Positions 1 through 12,504 of a DNA stretch of 64,000 nt are shown in pieces. A program made the position numbers and the translations under genes. Numbering within the stretch: the stretch's first letter is position 1; every line of letters starts with the position of its first letter. The DNA lies in NCBI GenBank assembly GCA_029721515.1, contig CM056556.1, positions 24,199,669-24,263,668 of the forward strand. The letters run 5' to 3'. The notes below the pieces were generated by a model. It did not search any database, was not told where the DNA came from, and worked only from the letters and a program-made list of their open reading frames with translations. Origin of the DNA: Synanceia verrucosa. Taxonomy: Eukaryota > Chordata > Actinopteri > Perciformes > Synanceiidae.

Positions 1-1394
1 TGTACCAAAGGTTTTGGTATAGCGCTCCTTATAACTACTGCATAAATACATTTTTCCAGAAAAACACCAGGGCAAATACATTTATTTATATGATTCAAAT
101 TTGAGTCATTATTTATTTATTTCTTTTTCAAAGTCTTATTAGTATAGTTTTACTGCACATTAGCATTTTAGCCTCAGGCCTACAGTATGCAACCCTGCAT
201 TTCACTGCATTTGATAAGTAGATTTTGGAATCTTGTTTTAATGTAGTATGGTTTAGAAATCTCTCTCATATTAAAGGGACAGTGTGTAGGATTTGACATC
301 AACGTTGACATCTCGTGGTGTGGTTGCAATTTGCAACCAGTTGTGTACCTCACTCCTTCCTTTCTGCAGTAATGTGAGCCGGTGAGTGCAAAACCATGGT
401 AACACCGTTCACCCAGCTCAGTGGCCATCCATACCATAATAACGCTATGTTAGGAGCAACGGAAGACAGACTTTGGCTAGGGTTACTACGCTCATGTTGC
501 AGCACGTTCTGGGCTGGCAACATGAGCCAACCTGGCAGCTCTGTGAGAGCCCTCTCCATACGTCCCTATGTGTTGCAAGTATAGCAGTAATTCAAGACCT
601 CTCTATGAAGTGTGTCTAATTCTCCGTCTGGTAACCAAGTCAGATAACCTCTAAAAATAACAAGGAAATAACAAGTCACACAGGAGGTGTTGGCCCTCCA
701 GCAACTTGTGGCAAATCGCAACTTATTTGTCAGATGCAGCACCTGTTCACATCACCTCAGGTACACTGGGGTTTTTGACTTGAATCAGATGTAACTAACA
801 TGTCACGCAGTGTGTGCTGTTCACCCTTAGCACAAGATGCTAAATTGCGTGAGTGAGAGAGAGATTGTGGTTCTTGCAGCCTTGATTAAAAAAATACCGT
901 GGTGCGAGCAGATGGCTGTGTTGACTTTGCTCGCTTGTTTAAAAGTAGGCAGTCCACCCACCTTCCAAATTTGTCACACGTCGAGGGGAAAGCTGAAAAG
1001 GAGACAGACTTCTGAGGGCCAAAAAATATGAGAAAACACATTCTCCATTGTTCTGATGTAGACAGATATTTTTGAGTTACGGTTGTAAGGCTGTATTGAT
1101 CTTTCTCTGACAATTCATACTAGTTTAATGTTCTGACGAGAAAGATCCCTTTTTGTCTCGAGGTGAACTAACAGTTTTGAAAAGTACAGTATATACAATT
1201 TATTAAATTGCTCTTTGAGGTTTATTGACTGGCTATTCTTTGTGTGGTTTGTGATTGTCAACCTTCAGTTTCATATATTTAGAGAGCAACTAACTAAACT
1301 AAGAATCCCAATATTTCAGTCCAGTCAGCATTTGTCACCATGAGCTGCTCACTCTTTCAAAGTAGGAACAAAAGATGCAAATCTCAAACTAGTC
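1..1394. other. Non-coding stretch with dispersed-repeat fragments
   Basis: I see no gene here. Short open frames on both strands have no recognisable domain and no splice-linked continuation. The segment starting near 271 (TTAAAGGGACAGTGTGTAGG) resembles the terminus of a MITE family common in fish genomes, but I could not find a convincing matching opposite end nearby. The rest is AT-rich unique-looking sequence. Confidence 0.4.
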
Positions 1395-1493
1395 ATGTCA
1401 TCAAGTTCAAAGTCTGGAGCTCCACAGACAATGAATGGGAGACTGATTTCTTTTTTTCTATCCAACTTAACTTTACTTCTGATCTATTGTAGA

Positions 1494-2300
1494 GTGACGA
1501 TGTTCAGTGTCATCCACAGCGTCTCTCCTCATTCACTATCTGCGGCTTCAGATCACGAAGCATGTCGAGAGGTGACGGTGACCATCAGAAAAACCACCAG
1601 TGGACAAAATGTCCTGTCCTTCAAAGGTAGTAAACTCTGGAACAATCCATCAGTCAGACAAGCTACCAGCCTGAAGATATGACTCAAAACAAACCAGATC
1701 TGTGACCACATTTAACCCTGACATTGTTATTATTATATCCCCCTTTTGGGTTTATCCTCTTGTAGCGTGATAACACTGTTATCTTTCTTTTTTATTATTT
1801 TTCTTTCATTATTCTATTTCCTCCCTCTTCTTCTCCCTTTTTCTGCCTCTTAATGAGCTACAAGCAATAGGTCACTTGAATTTGCCCAGCACTTTACTCC
1901 AATGCCCAATATGCTGTATTAACCCCTCTAGCTGCGCTTTACCCAGATGTGCAAAACATGGACTTCATATGCACTTTCATGCAACCCAAAACAGCACTTT
2001 ACTCCAATGTGCAACACCTCGCCAGCACTTTTTATTTAAGATAAGCAGGATTTGCACAGTTGCACTTCACGATCTCCCTGTTGCTGAGCCGTACTGATGT
2101 GAATGTCATTTTCTGTTATTTTTGTTGTTGGTGTGTTTTTGTCATGAGTACTGTTAATCCAGGATTAGTATCCTGTGGTGTATTTTACATTTTATTATAT
2201 TCTGTTCTCTATGTTCATATATTCATTAATGTGCACTGTCCTGGATTCAATAAAGATTATTGTTGTTATTTTATAGATATTTTTGGACAACCTTAAAAGG
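1494..2300 (+). mobile_element. Degraded 3' end of a non-LTR retrotransposon (L2/CR1-like)
   Basis: The frame ending at 1682 carries a tail of the form F-x-G-x-K-L-W-N followed by VRQATSLK. Such a tail is typical of the C-terminus of ORF2 in L2/CR1-type LINEs, where the residues lead into a final FK..LK..L block. That block is missing here and the frame stops early. Downstream is an AT-rich tract with repeated 'cactttactccaatg' segments and a polyadenylation-type CAATAAAG near 2249, consistent with a LINE 3' UTR. No reverse transcriptase motif is visible upstream, so this is a truncated relic. The family assignment is tentative. Confidence 0.45.
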
Positions 2301-4858
2301 ACTGAATGAAATTTGTTGACAACTGTCTCCACACATCTCCAATACTCTAGCTCACTTGGAAATGAGGTCCTATGTCCAAAATTCTGAACTACCCCTTTAA
2401 TAGCCCTAGCCCGGCCTGGTTTGACAGTCTGAAACCGGCGTACTCCAGAGTGTGTCAGCACACTATGACATCACTGTGTGCTTCTCAGCACACCCTGCAT
2501 GTTGATCATGAGGTGACCTGGTGGTCGAGCTGTTAAGGTGCTGACCATGAACTGTGTGAAGCCAGGCACTTGAATGTCACAGAAAGTTCATTTATAAGTC
2601 AAAAAGTCCTTCACTCCAACTTTAAAAATACAGTAAACAAATTTTGTGAAAATGCATACGTTAAAAACTTCTTTGCATGAAGTTGATAAATCATATTTCA
2701 GATAGCATTTAGTATAACTCACAGTGTAGCTGCTGTTGCAAAATATCCAATGACAGTTTCTTCTCTACCTATACTGACTATAAAACCTCAAATCAGGACA
2801 AGTACCATATTTTAAATCTGTGCACCTCACTGCTTCGAAGTCCTTGGAATCATTTCTATTTTACATGAGGGGGCAAAGTGGTGTGCTGCTATAAAATGAG
2901 TCTATGGCCCACTGTGACCGAATTTCTGATAGGAGAGACACTTAACTGACAAAGAACTTTAAATTTAATGTGGATTGGTCTCACCATGGCTGATCCCTGA
3001 TCACACTGAGTGAGGTCAGTATTGGTGCCAATATCAGATATCAGGTTTGCACATCCCAAGGATGTCAAGATTTGGAAACATGCAGGGACAGATCTAGATC
3101 TAGAAACAAACCAAATCTTTAAACTTCTGTTCACAGTGGAGATGTTGAGTCCATGAGAGGATCTACGAGTTCTTTATTCACAATCGTCTAAGTTTTGTGG
3201 TCTATGGAGAAATCACTGAGAGATCTGTCTTTTTTTCTCCCTACATGCTCTGAAATCTTTTTTTGTGCAGTTCAATAGTTTTGACATTAAAGAAGTGACA
3301 CTGATTTAAGCCAACCTGCTGCTGCAAAAGTTGTTAAATGAGTTTACAAGCTGTATTGCTTCCCCCTCGCATTGTTTCTGACTGTTTATTGATCCTTGAG
3401 TGTGAGCTATTTCACCCAGCTGTGGTGCTGAAACTTTAATATGATGGCTCGAATTTAAAGGGAGGTGATTATGGATTTTAAGTCTAAGGGAGCTCACACA
3501 ACACAAGAAAAATTGTCAGCAAAGTGAATCTAAAACATGGTGTGGACGTATTCTGAGGCAGTCTATAGGGAAAAGCTGTTTTTCCTTTATTGATTCAACA
3601 CATCAAATCTATACCAATCACAGCAGAGGGGATGCAGGTAAAGAGAAGCAGATAAATCAATGACATGGGTTTCTAACAGGGATATGGAGAACGGAAGAGT
3701 GATATGAGGGTGATAACCCCATATTTTGTAGATTCAATCAGGGCCTGTGTTGAGGACTAGCCAACAAAGACAAAAATATCTTCTGGAGTTGTCCTTTACA
3801 AAGGGAGAGTGATGGAGGTACTCACTGACAGTAAATCCAGCCTCACCATAAATGTAATTTCTAATTTTAAAGGCTCCATTAATTCTTGTCAAGCACCTCT
3901 GCCAGTAGTAGTTTTGATGGGGGTCATGAGGAGAGCCAGCATTAATATCAACTGCCATATTACTGCTGGACGTGGCTGGCAACAGTGTCCCGTTTGACAG
4001 TGTCCTCTCGGAAATAACATATGATGCCATTAGGTGCCATTATAGGTCAAACCCCACACAAACACACCCGGGCTGACGGCAAGCAACAGTAAATCAGTCT
4101 AATCCAGCCGTGAGATGAAAGCAGGTTATTCCCACATCGCTGAGGGACCGGGATTTGTGTCACAAGCTGAGCTGCAGTTTACCAGCTTGAGTCATGATGA
4201 AAGCTGTGATAGAGCTCAGCTGTCACTCAGGAGGACTGAGCCACAAATCTCTGATCACCTGTCTACACCTCCCGAAAAAGAGAAAAACCACAGACCCAGC
4301 AGTCTGGGTGGACGTGAAGGGATGTCCAGGGAAAAGATCCAGCTCTTTTGGTTTTTCGAGACGTTTTACCTCAACTGTGTTACAAAACCAAAGAAAACAA
4401 AAGAAATGCAGGGCAAAATCTGACAAGCAGCCAAGGCTGATTTGTGCGGATTATCTTTTTTCCTTCTCTGCTCTTCTACAGATCGTGATCATCATCAGCT
4501 GATGCTGTTACCCTCCTGGTCCCTCCGGCAGATATTTGACTCATCTTCTTCTCATCCTCTTCCAGCCCCACTGAGCCCGCCTGTCAATACTGAGGCACTA
4601 AACGCTGCTCAGACTGTCAGAGGGAAGCTGCAGCACGCCTCTCACACTTTGCACAGCCTGCATGAGCACAAACTACCGAGAATCAAGTGAATTAACAAAG
4701 GATGTATACTGGGGAAAAGAGAGAAAAATGCAACAAGAACCAAAGTCTGCAGAAGTTGTTCCCTCTTCCTCAAGGGAGAAAGGGAAGGGAAAAAGGCAGA
4801 TAAATATGCACCCAGAGAGAGAAAGAGAGAGAGAGAGGGGGATGCAGAGCGAGCTTAC
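2301..4858. other. Non-coding stretch, nothing recognised
   Basis: No gene, RNA gene or intact mobile element could be supported. Open frames around 3734-4030 and 4115-4502 lack any known domain, and their translations look random in composition. A (GA)n microsatellite begins at about 4816, immediately before the candidate exon on the minus strand. Confidence 0.4.
4816..4838. repeat. (GA)n microsatellite
   Basis: A run of GA dinucleotides with one interruption. Confidence 0.85.
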
Positions 4859-4990
4859 CTGCCCACGGCGCTCACAGATCTGTGGCGTTCTGCTGCTGCT
4901 CCACTCACCTAAATCACTTCCATGACTCACACAGAGGGAAGATAACCGGCTCTCAGGGAAAGTGGAGTAAACACTCAAAGGCAGGCAGGG
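4859..4990 (-). other. Candidate 5' non-coding exon of an off-window gene
   Basis: On the minus strand two strong splice-donor consensus sites lie within 50 bases of each other: GGGCAG|GTAAGC (exon end 4859) and TTTAG|GTGAGTGG (exon end 4909). The segment upstream of them is more GC-rich than its surroundings and is flanked by GA/CT tracts, as often seen at vertebrate transcription starts. No coding frame with domain similarity passes through it. If it is real, the gene would continue to the left beyond this window. The upstream boundary is arbitrary, because I cannot locate a transcription start. This is an inference from splice consensus only. Confidence 0.25.
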
Positions 4991-5194
4991 CGCTCTCTCT
5001 CTCTGCAGCGCTGCTATCTCTCATCCTCCTTCCTCCTCCTCTGTCTCTTCCTTTGCTTTGATCTCTCTCTCTCTCTTTACCAGTGGTGCCCACCTCTCTC
5101 TCCACCACAAGGTGTCACAAACAGAGTATGTCTGCTCCTACTGCCTCTTATTGGCTCCCACTTCTCTCTCCTCCATCCCTCCATCCTCCTCCTC

Positions 5195-5226
5195 TTCTCC
5201 ACCTCTCTCTCTCTCTCTCTCTCTCT
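5195..5226. repeat. (CT)n microsatellite
   Basis: A pure CT run within a wider pyrimidine-rich tract covering about 4990-5226. Confidence 0.85.
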
Positions 5227-5229
5227 GTG

Positions 5230-8200
5230 TATTGTCTGACTTAAAGAGGCAATGCATCACACCACAGCTGCACAACTCAGAGTACGTCCACACTTAGCAA
5301 CACATAAACAGCTTTTTCAGGTCTTTATCGTAAAAATCTCAGCACCAAAATGGGACAATGGCTTAATCATTTTTTTTTTCTCTTCCTATCACAGCTAACA
5401 TCTGGATCATAAGGGGACAAACACAGCCCTGTTATTCTATTTCTACGATTTGCTGTTATAGATGTTAGAGGGAATGATCATTTTTTGCATGTGTGACAGA
5501 AAAGAAAAAGTAAAATTTAGCATAGACAATAAAAACACAACCTGAAGTGCAAATGGACACTGACACTGAAATATTTGGCCTGGAAAAGCTTCTTTTTGCC
5601 ACTGAATTGGCATTAAAAACTAAAACAATCATTAAAAAAATGATTTCGTTTAATGACAATTTTTTTTTATTCATGACACTTTTTCAGTGACAGTATTTTT
5701 TATGCTGTCAATTTTTTCAGTCTCACTGATTTTCTGTTTCAGTTTAGTAGAATCGGTACGTTAAATCTGTAGAATATAATATGTGAGGCATGGCAGAAGA
5801 TTGCAGTAGACCATGACACAATTCCCATAAAATTTTGATTGTTTGAGCAGCCCTATGAGAGACTTTCCAAAAATTGATGCCATTGTCATCTTTGCACATT
5901 TTTAATGTCAAGCCAGGCCTTCTCTACGACAGCAAGCATGGCCAGGATCAGCATGTAGGGAAGATATTTTATAGTTAATTTCAATCATGTAAGAGCCTTA
6001 ACAGACAGAAAAAGGGGTCTCCTCACTGGAAGGAAGGAGAAAGGTTTAATCCTAAAATGTGTTTTAGAGTAGCTCTTCATTTCAGAGGGACTTTCAGATG
6101 GCTTTGAGGGAAATAGCTTGTTGCAAACTTCACAAGTGGCAGCCATTAAACTTATTGAATTTATGTTTTTAAAACCTGAACCCTCCCTCACATCTCTACC
6201 AGCACATAGTCTGCACCCTCCCACAAGTCTATTATCTCCATAATGTAAGTGTGGTATATACATACTGTGCAACTGACATTTACAGTACATTTATTTTCAA
6301 AAGTAGATGATGTAAAGATGTGAAATCTTACTGCACTGCATAAGATACAGAAATCAAAATACATAATGAAAAACTATTACAGTGTAAAAAGCAGGAGGAG
6401 CGTGAATTTTGAGTGGATGTTGCCTTTAATAATCAGTGCAAACTGGGACTGCGCCAAAACATGGCCAGGAGTCAAGTTTTCAATTTGCAATTATAATAAG
6501 CCCCTTAAAATGTAGATTACATATATTTTCCATGGTGCCATGTCCTCATGTGATATTTGTTCTAATACAGCATGAAAAACAGAAATGTGCTCGAGTTGAA
6601 GGAGTGAAGTGCTCTCAGTGTTGTTTTTGGAAAATGTGGTGCAGCTGTTTTAAAATGTAATTTTAAATGTAATCTTCACCACCCACCAACACTTTGTCCC
6701 CGCTGCTAAATACTCCTGTGAGCATCAGTGTGCAGCAGCTTTGATACGAACAGCAAGTCAAAGAGGAACGCTGGAACATCTGTCCTGCTCTTGCTGGGAG
6801 CTGGCGTGTCTCATTAGCCGGGCTCGTCTTATTGTCCTTCTTGTTAGCTTTTATTTGTGGGGTTTATACTGTACAACACTGTCTGTTTATTAGCCTCAGG
6901 AAAACACAATTAAACTCAGTTTGATGCACAGATTTCCCAGGCTGAGATCCACAGTTAGCCTGGATCTGGACTATGTAGCATCACACAATCTTTATTTTCT
7001 AGTCATGAGAAGCAGGATGTTAAAACAGATACCAGGAGGACAGATGTCAGAATGAATTGAACAAAATTGAGGTGTTTTTGGGGGATTTTAACAATAATGT
7101 TTTTTTTTTATTTGTTTCTTCTAAACAGTCCCTTATTGTTTCTATTAATTTCCTGTTACTCCAGTACTGTTGTCTTGCTGCTCGCTTGCTGGGCCTCTTT
7201 GAAAGCCGTCCTTGGTGATGCAGTCAAGGACACATTGCCAGCGAATATTTGAGTCACACGCAGTAACACATGCATTCATGTAGTGTTAAAGTAATACTTC
7301 AGACCTAGAAGATGAAAACTGTGCAGCTTCCTACGATAAAATATCAACTCAAATCTCAGCTGTCTAATGGTTTCCACCCAGCTGCAACCAGCACACGATA
7401 ACCAGGCCAAAGTGCTAAATGTTTGCTGAAATGGATTATGTGTTTAAGGCACATTTGGGTCGCTGCTAGTTGATTGTCATACTGTTGTGAAATGAGCTGA
7501 AACCTGGCAGTGATAAAAATAAATGATCAAAGATACCGTATGGAAAGATGTCGGCAGTGATGTAGGAGACTGCAATTTGTAGTTTATGTGCAAAACCACT
7601 TTACCGTCCTTTAAACTGATCTGAGATCAGCCATAAACTTTAAAGTGACAACGATCTCTTGACATATTATACATATGACATATGAAGTGCTTTACATAAA
7701 ACATTAAGCATTGAGAAACACTTTATAAAACATAAAATAAGACGCATAACATAAGATGGACAATGAAAAGCCTCTGAATACTGATTAAAATCAGCCGACT
7801 GTTCTTTGCTCTTCCACATCAGTGGTGGAGATTTTAATTTTTTAAGACGTATTTTGCCTGGAGTTCACTCTACCAATCAGCGCCCAGGTCTCTGAAGCTA
7901 TAAATACACAGAAGCTACTGTCAGATGGTCTGCTCTGGATCTGTATGGCTGTATTTACTGGAACTTTAGCTCCATTGTTTACACATTTGTGTGATTTAAA
8001 GATAAGTTACTGACTATCAAACTGTTCATATTTCATTTTTATTTTATCTGTCATTTCTTGGTTAATGCTTCAGCGTGTGCATGTCACATGATAATGGTGG
8101 ATGTTATAATTATATCACAGAATCAGTGTTTTGCTGCTTCCTGTCATATATTCATGTATCATCCTGATAGGCTGTGTCTCACTGTTATTTACTGTGCTTA

Positions 8201-10600
8201 TGTTTGTCACAACCTGCCACTGGTAATTTAAAGAAATGTTGATTAATGTGTTCCTGTGCCACTGCACGGCTCTCAACAAGGTGACAGCTGAGCTGGTGGC
8301 TCGTAGCTAATGGTGCTTAAAGCGGTAACAAAGAAAATATTAGTGGGCAGCAAATTATAACCCCACGATGATCCAGTTGTTTGTAGCACGTTTTCAAAGC
8401 AATATTAATAGATGGCAATATTAATAGAATTATTAATAATTATTTTTTTTTAACTTTCTGTCACTCTAAACAGCTTATAATACATCAATAGAACTACGGA
8501 TGTTTGAATTTGAATCAATAAAACTTGTGTAAAAATTGTATTTCCTAATCATTCACTATGCCAAAGTAAAATTTTAACATAACAACAATAACAAAAGATA
8601 TATATTGGCTGCTGTGACTCACTGATGATCAACAATCTGCATCTGTGGCTAAAAAATGTGATCTCTAAATCTCCAAAAATTACATTTGCTCTCTTTTTTT
8701 CTGCTGATCCAATCTGTATCTCAAATCTTGATGCCATCCGAACTGAAAGCATGCACAGGCATCCACTCATGTTGAATATTAAAGGCAACTTTGAAGATAA
8801 ATACAGTTTTATTTATTTATTTATTTTACTTTTATTCATTCATTCTGCTGCTTGGTACCAAGAACTAACACTGCTGCAAGGGCAACAGTGCAGCGAGTGT
8901 TAACAGACTGATTATATCAGGAGCCTAAAGCAACTGTCAATGTTCTGTCCAGTCAAACAGAAAACAGGCTTCAGCGGACGCATCAATGCCTCGATATTCT
9001 CTTCACACCTGATTAAAGCCATTATTTACTGTATTCTATCTGGGGAACTTAGCTGTTGATGCTAATTTCAACAACCTTCTCTTGAGAGCGACTTCATTAA
9101 GGGGAAAAGTTCCCCATAAGCTTCGCTGAGTGGCAAATAACCTGGAACCATTAGCAGCCATGATGATGAGTGACTGTCAGCTGACTATTGATACACCACA
9201 GGAATGCAATCATACATCAGGGGGCTGCTGTGTGCTTTAGATATCCCTGTATGCTTTGGAGAAAAGCTAAGCTAATTCATGAATAGATGAATAAATCAAT
9301 TAAAAATTGATGAGGCGTTGCAAAGTCCTGCTCAAAGACATCCATGGGTGACTGGTCCCTTGTCGTTGCTCTGCATGACCTTCTTCTCACTGAAATATGA
9401 ATATGGATTTCTTGCCTGAGAAATCAGCGCTGCATGTGTCAGAGCAAATCTTAATTAACTGTTTTAAAAGTTCAAGTTGCTCTGGGAGCATTTTGAGGTC
9501 GACAGATGACACTTTTACCCATCGTAAATACAGGAGATGGAGAGGAGAGAGAAAGACGGTTGTCTTATCCCGCTGATAAAGGATGCAAATGACTATTTCC
9601 TCCATCTGGAACACATTAAAAAGAAGCTCCTATCATATTTAGCTGCCAAACCAAGGCAGATTATAACCTGGTGCAGGGGAAGCCTCACAGCCAGATAGAG
9701 GATGAGCAGCAGCCACAGGTACAGGTGACAAAGTACGATGTAATGTTCTGTCTGTATTCGCTGAGTGATTTTAAGTTTTCTCCTCTTTGTTCGTTCTCTT
9801 TGGGCGATGTGATTCTTTTTTTTCCATTCTTTACTACTTTACGCCACTGGAGTTACTTTTCAGTTAAGCACTTACTGTAGGATTAAATCAATGGTACCCA
9901 ACCTTTTGGGCTCTTATCTGGTTGTAGATCCTGGTCACATTTCAGATGTCTATGCAGCTGCACTAAAGACATATTTCCCATCTAAATGTCTCAATGTTTG
10001 ATTTTCAAGTGGGCTGTAAGAGGTAAAACTTTTCAACACTTCAGAGAGAGGATAAAAAAAATGAATGTACATTAAATTTATGAAGCAGAACTTTTCTTTG
10101 GTCCCTCAGATATCTTGTGATCTTTGGAGGGGGGGCTTGACCCCTAGCATGGGAAACACTGAATACTTCATAAATTAGCTAAAAGTATCACCAACAGCAA
10201 GTGTTCTGCTTACACACTGTTGCATCAGTTTTAATGATTGACTAATGCACTGTTAAATAATAAATCAGTAAGTAGGACTAACTTCTTGCAGTAAATATAG
10301 AGGATATACCCACTCAACACATACAGTCAGAATTCCACATTAAAATTGTTTTGCTGACTTATTTTCATCTGGTCTGTGGCTTATTTAAACATTTATACAC
10401 TGTTTATTAATCTGGTTGCTTATTTGCTTCTTTAGTAATAACTACTTATTTTGAGACATTTTTTCCCTACCTCTTTCCTTTGTATACTGATGTCCCTGCT
10501 TCTTATTTTTTTTTTTTACATTGGCCCTTATTGTAATGCTGCACTGTCCACTTTGCTGCTGTAGCAATGCATATTTCCTGGTTGGTGGGATGAAAGGTGG
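5230..10600. other. Gene-free AT-rich stretch
   Basis: I find no supportable gene or complete mobile element. The longest frames (for example 5985-6290 and 8625-8903) have no recognisable domain. A (TTTA)n run sits at about 8807-8830. Blocks near 6750-6850 and 9050-9250 look less AT-rich and more 'information-dense' than their surroundings, and could be conserved non-coding elements. That is only an impression and needs an alignment. Confidence 0.35.
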
Positions 10601-10607
10601 TAAAGGA

Positions 10608-10632
10608 TTATCTTATCTTATCTTATCTTAGC
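10608..10632. repeat. (TCTTA)n tandem repeat
   Basis: About five uninterrupted copies of the pentamer. Confidence 0.8.
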
Positions 10633-10919
10633 TAAACTGTTCACTAAAATATATTTCAGTGCAGAAATAGGCTCTGCATAATAATGTTTGATCAGCACTG
10701 CTTAGTTTGACTATTTGGTGAGCCTCCTGCCTTCAGTCAACTCGTTCTGTCTGATCCATCATGCAGCACTTGGACAGCTCTCCTGCTCTCCATTAATGAA
10801 TGAGTCAGCGAGAATGGTGACAACACCAACTCTCATGATCCCATGTTACTTGACGACGTCATCAAAGTAGTAGCCATCCCCTAGTGGCAAAAAATTGAGT
10901 TGTAATGGTGTATTTTTAC

Positions 10920-11283
10920 AGCCTGGGCCCGCCCATAATTCCTGTGACGCTGCACAAAATTTGGCGAACAAGTCAGTCTGGCCAAGCTGATGTTCTCCTC
11001 AATTTCAGACTCCCCCAGGAATGGGGACCAATGAAAATCTAGCATTTCCAACAGCTTAAATGAGGCGTGTTTAAGGCAATGACGCTCTAGATCTTTGGAT
11101 CAAACAGTTTTCGTTGCTATGCATACGTCAGAGGAAGAGTGGTCTGATTGGTTGAAGCCTCGTCCAGTAGCACACAGAGGCATTTGATAGACGTGGGTTA
11201 AGCCCGCCCTCTGAGAACTCGGTGTACAAGGCAGCTTGGCCAGACTACACTCACAGAGCTTTGTAATCATGATAGCCAGGCTA
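10920..11283. mobile_element. 364-bp MITE with perfect 10-bp target duplication
   Basis: The element starts AGCCTGGGC and ends CCAGGCTA, giving a short terminal inverted repeat (AGCCTGG/CCAGGCT). It is flanked by identical 10-bp direct repeats GTATTTTTAC at 10910-10919 and 11284-11293. It has no coding capacity. A 10-bp duplication fits Mutator-like elements better than Tc1 (2 bp) or hAT (8 bp), but the inverted repeat is too short to settle the superfamily. Confidence 0.7.
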
Positions 11284-11293
11284 GTATTTTTAC

Positions 11294-12060
11294 CTTGTGG
11301 TATTGGATCTGAGTACCAGCAGTAATTTGAAAGGCAATGAATGATTAATTCGAGACCTTGAGGTACACCATAAGAGCGATGATTGTGTGAGGAAAAAAGT
11401 GGTCAATACTTTCCCTCATCTCCTCCATACATCATGAGATTTCCAATCACTGTAGGAGAGAAGTGGATCATAGCAGCAGTTGAGTTTTTGCCTTCATCTC
11501 CAGCGGCTGGCAGCACTTTACAGTACATCAGCACCACAGCCGAACCTCAGCCCAATCCATTAGCCTGACAGAAACTTTGAATTGGAATTGATTCCCCTTG
11601 TTGTAATTATTCATCTGTCTCGATTATTTATTGTTGTGACAATATTCTCTGCTTTAGCATTTAGTTTGTTTTTTTTGGGCACAGAAGCACATCTCAGAGG
11701 TACAAAGGTGTGAATGGCTCCCGACAAACTGGACACAGATCTGTCTGGGGGGAAAAGTCAGCCGTTTCAAAGAAATATACATCAGTGATTCAGTGCATCT
11801 GTTTTCCATTTTCCAGACGACGTGTTCGGTGCTGTTACGTTTTTATTACTCACTGTTGTAGCTGTTCCAGCTCACAAAGACAGTTTAGATAAAACAATGA
11901 GGATGTGACGAGTGATTTTTGAGGTGACGTGTTTTTGAGGCATTATTTGCTATGATGGATTATGTTACTCGGAGATATGTCACTTTTTCTGACACAAACT
12001 GCTCTGCTCTGTAGTATCTGACTCCTTTCTATCAGACCCATCTTTAACTTCTCTGGTCTG
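11294..12060. other. Non-coding spacer
   Basis: Nothing recognised. Frames at 11383-11568 and 11710-11892 have no domain and no neighbouring splice-compatible exons. Confidence 0.4.
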
Positions 12061-12062
12061 TT

Positions 12063-12285
12063 GGATCAGACCACCAGGACCAGCCTTCACTCCCCACCTG
12101 CAACAGAGATTCTTTTCCTCTCATGACCCTGTCTCCGGTTCACCACTGGTCCTTCCATGTACCACTTTTGATAGATCCTGACCACTGCAGACCAGGAACA
12201 GCCCACCAGACCTACTTCAACATTTTTCCCACTTCTAACATCAACTCTGAGGACTAAATGTGCATTTGTTGCCTTATATGTCATG
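12063..12285 (-). pseudogene. Tc1/mariner transposase relic (helix-turn-helix region)
   Basis: The minus-strand frame 12087-12284 contains a segment reading WSAVVRIYQKW followed by VNRRQGHERKR. This matches the end of the second helix-turn-helix and the basic linker of Tc1-type transposases. The catalytic DDE part is absent, and I found no terminal repeats around it. It is an isolated fragment, not functional. Confidence 0.6.
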
Positions 12286-12462
12286 CCAAATACGTGAGAC
12301 GGTGTGATCTAAAAGACCGCCACCAAAGCAAATGAGGACTCGTGTCATGGAGGTGAAGAAGACAACACACTTCAGCAGCACTGCAGAGGAGCAGCGAATG
12401 ATCCTGGATGAATGATGTCTGCAGAAATGCAGCAGCAGCTATTCTCACCTTCTGCCTCCATG

Positions 12463-12500
12463 ACTGAATGAATGAACGGATGAATGAATGAACGGATGCA
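12463..12500. repeat. GAATGAATGAACG-type short tandem repeat
   Basis: Two to three imperfect copies of a unit built from (GAAT)n plus GAACGGAT. Confidence 0.6.
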
Positions 12501-12504
12501 TAAG

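Noticed and set aside
4115..4502. Two overlapping 102-residue plus-strand frames
   Set aside because: No domain, start context or flanking splice sites; likely chance.
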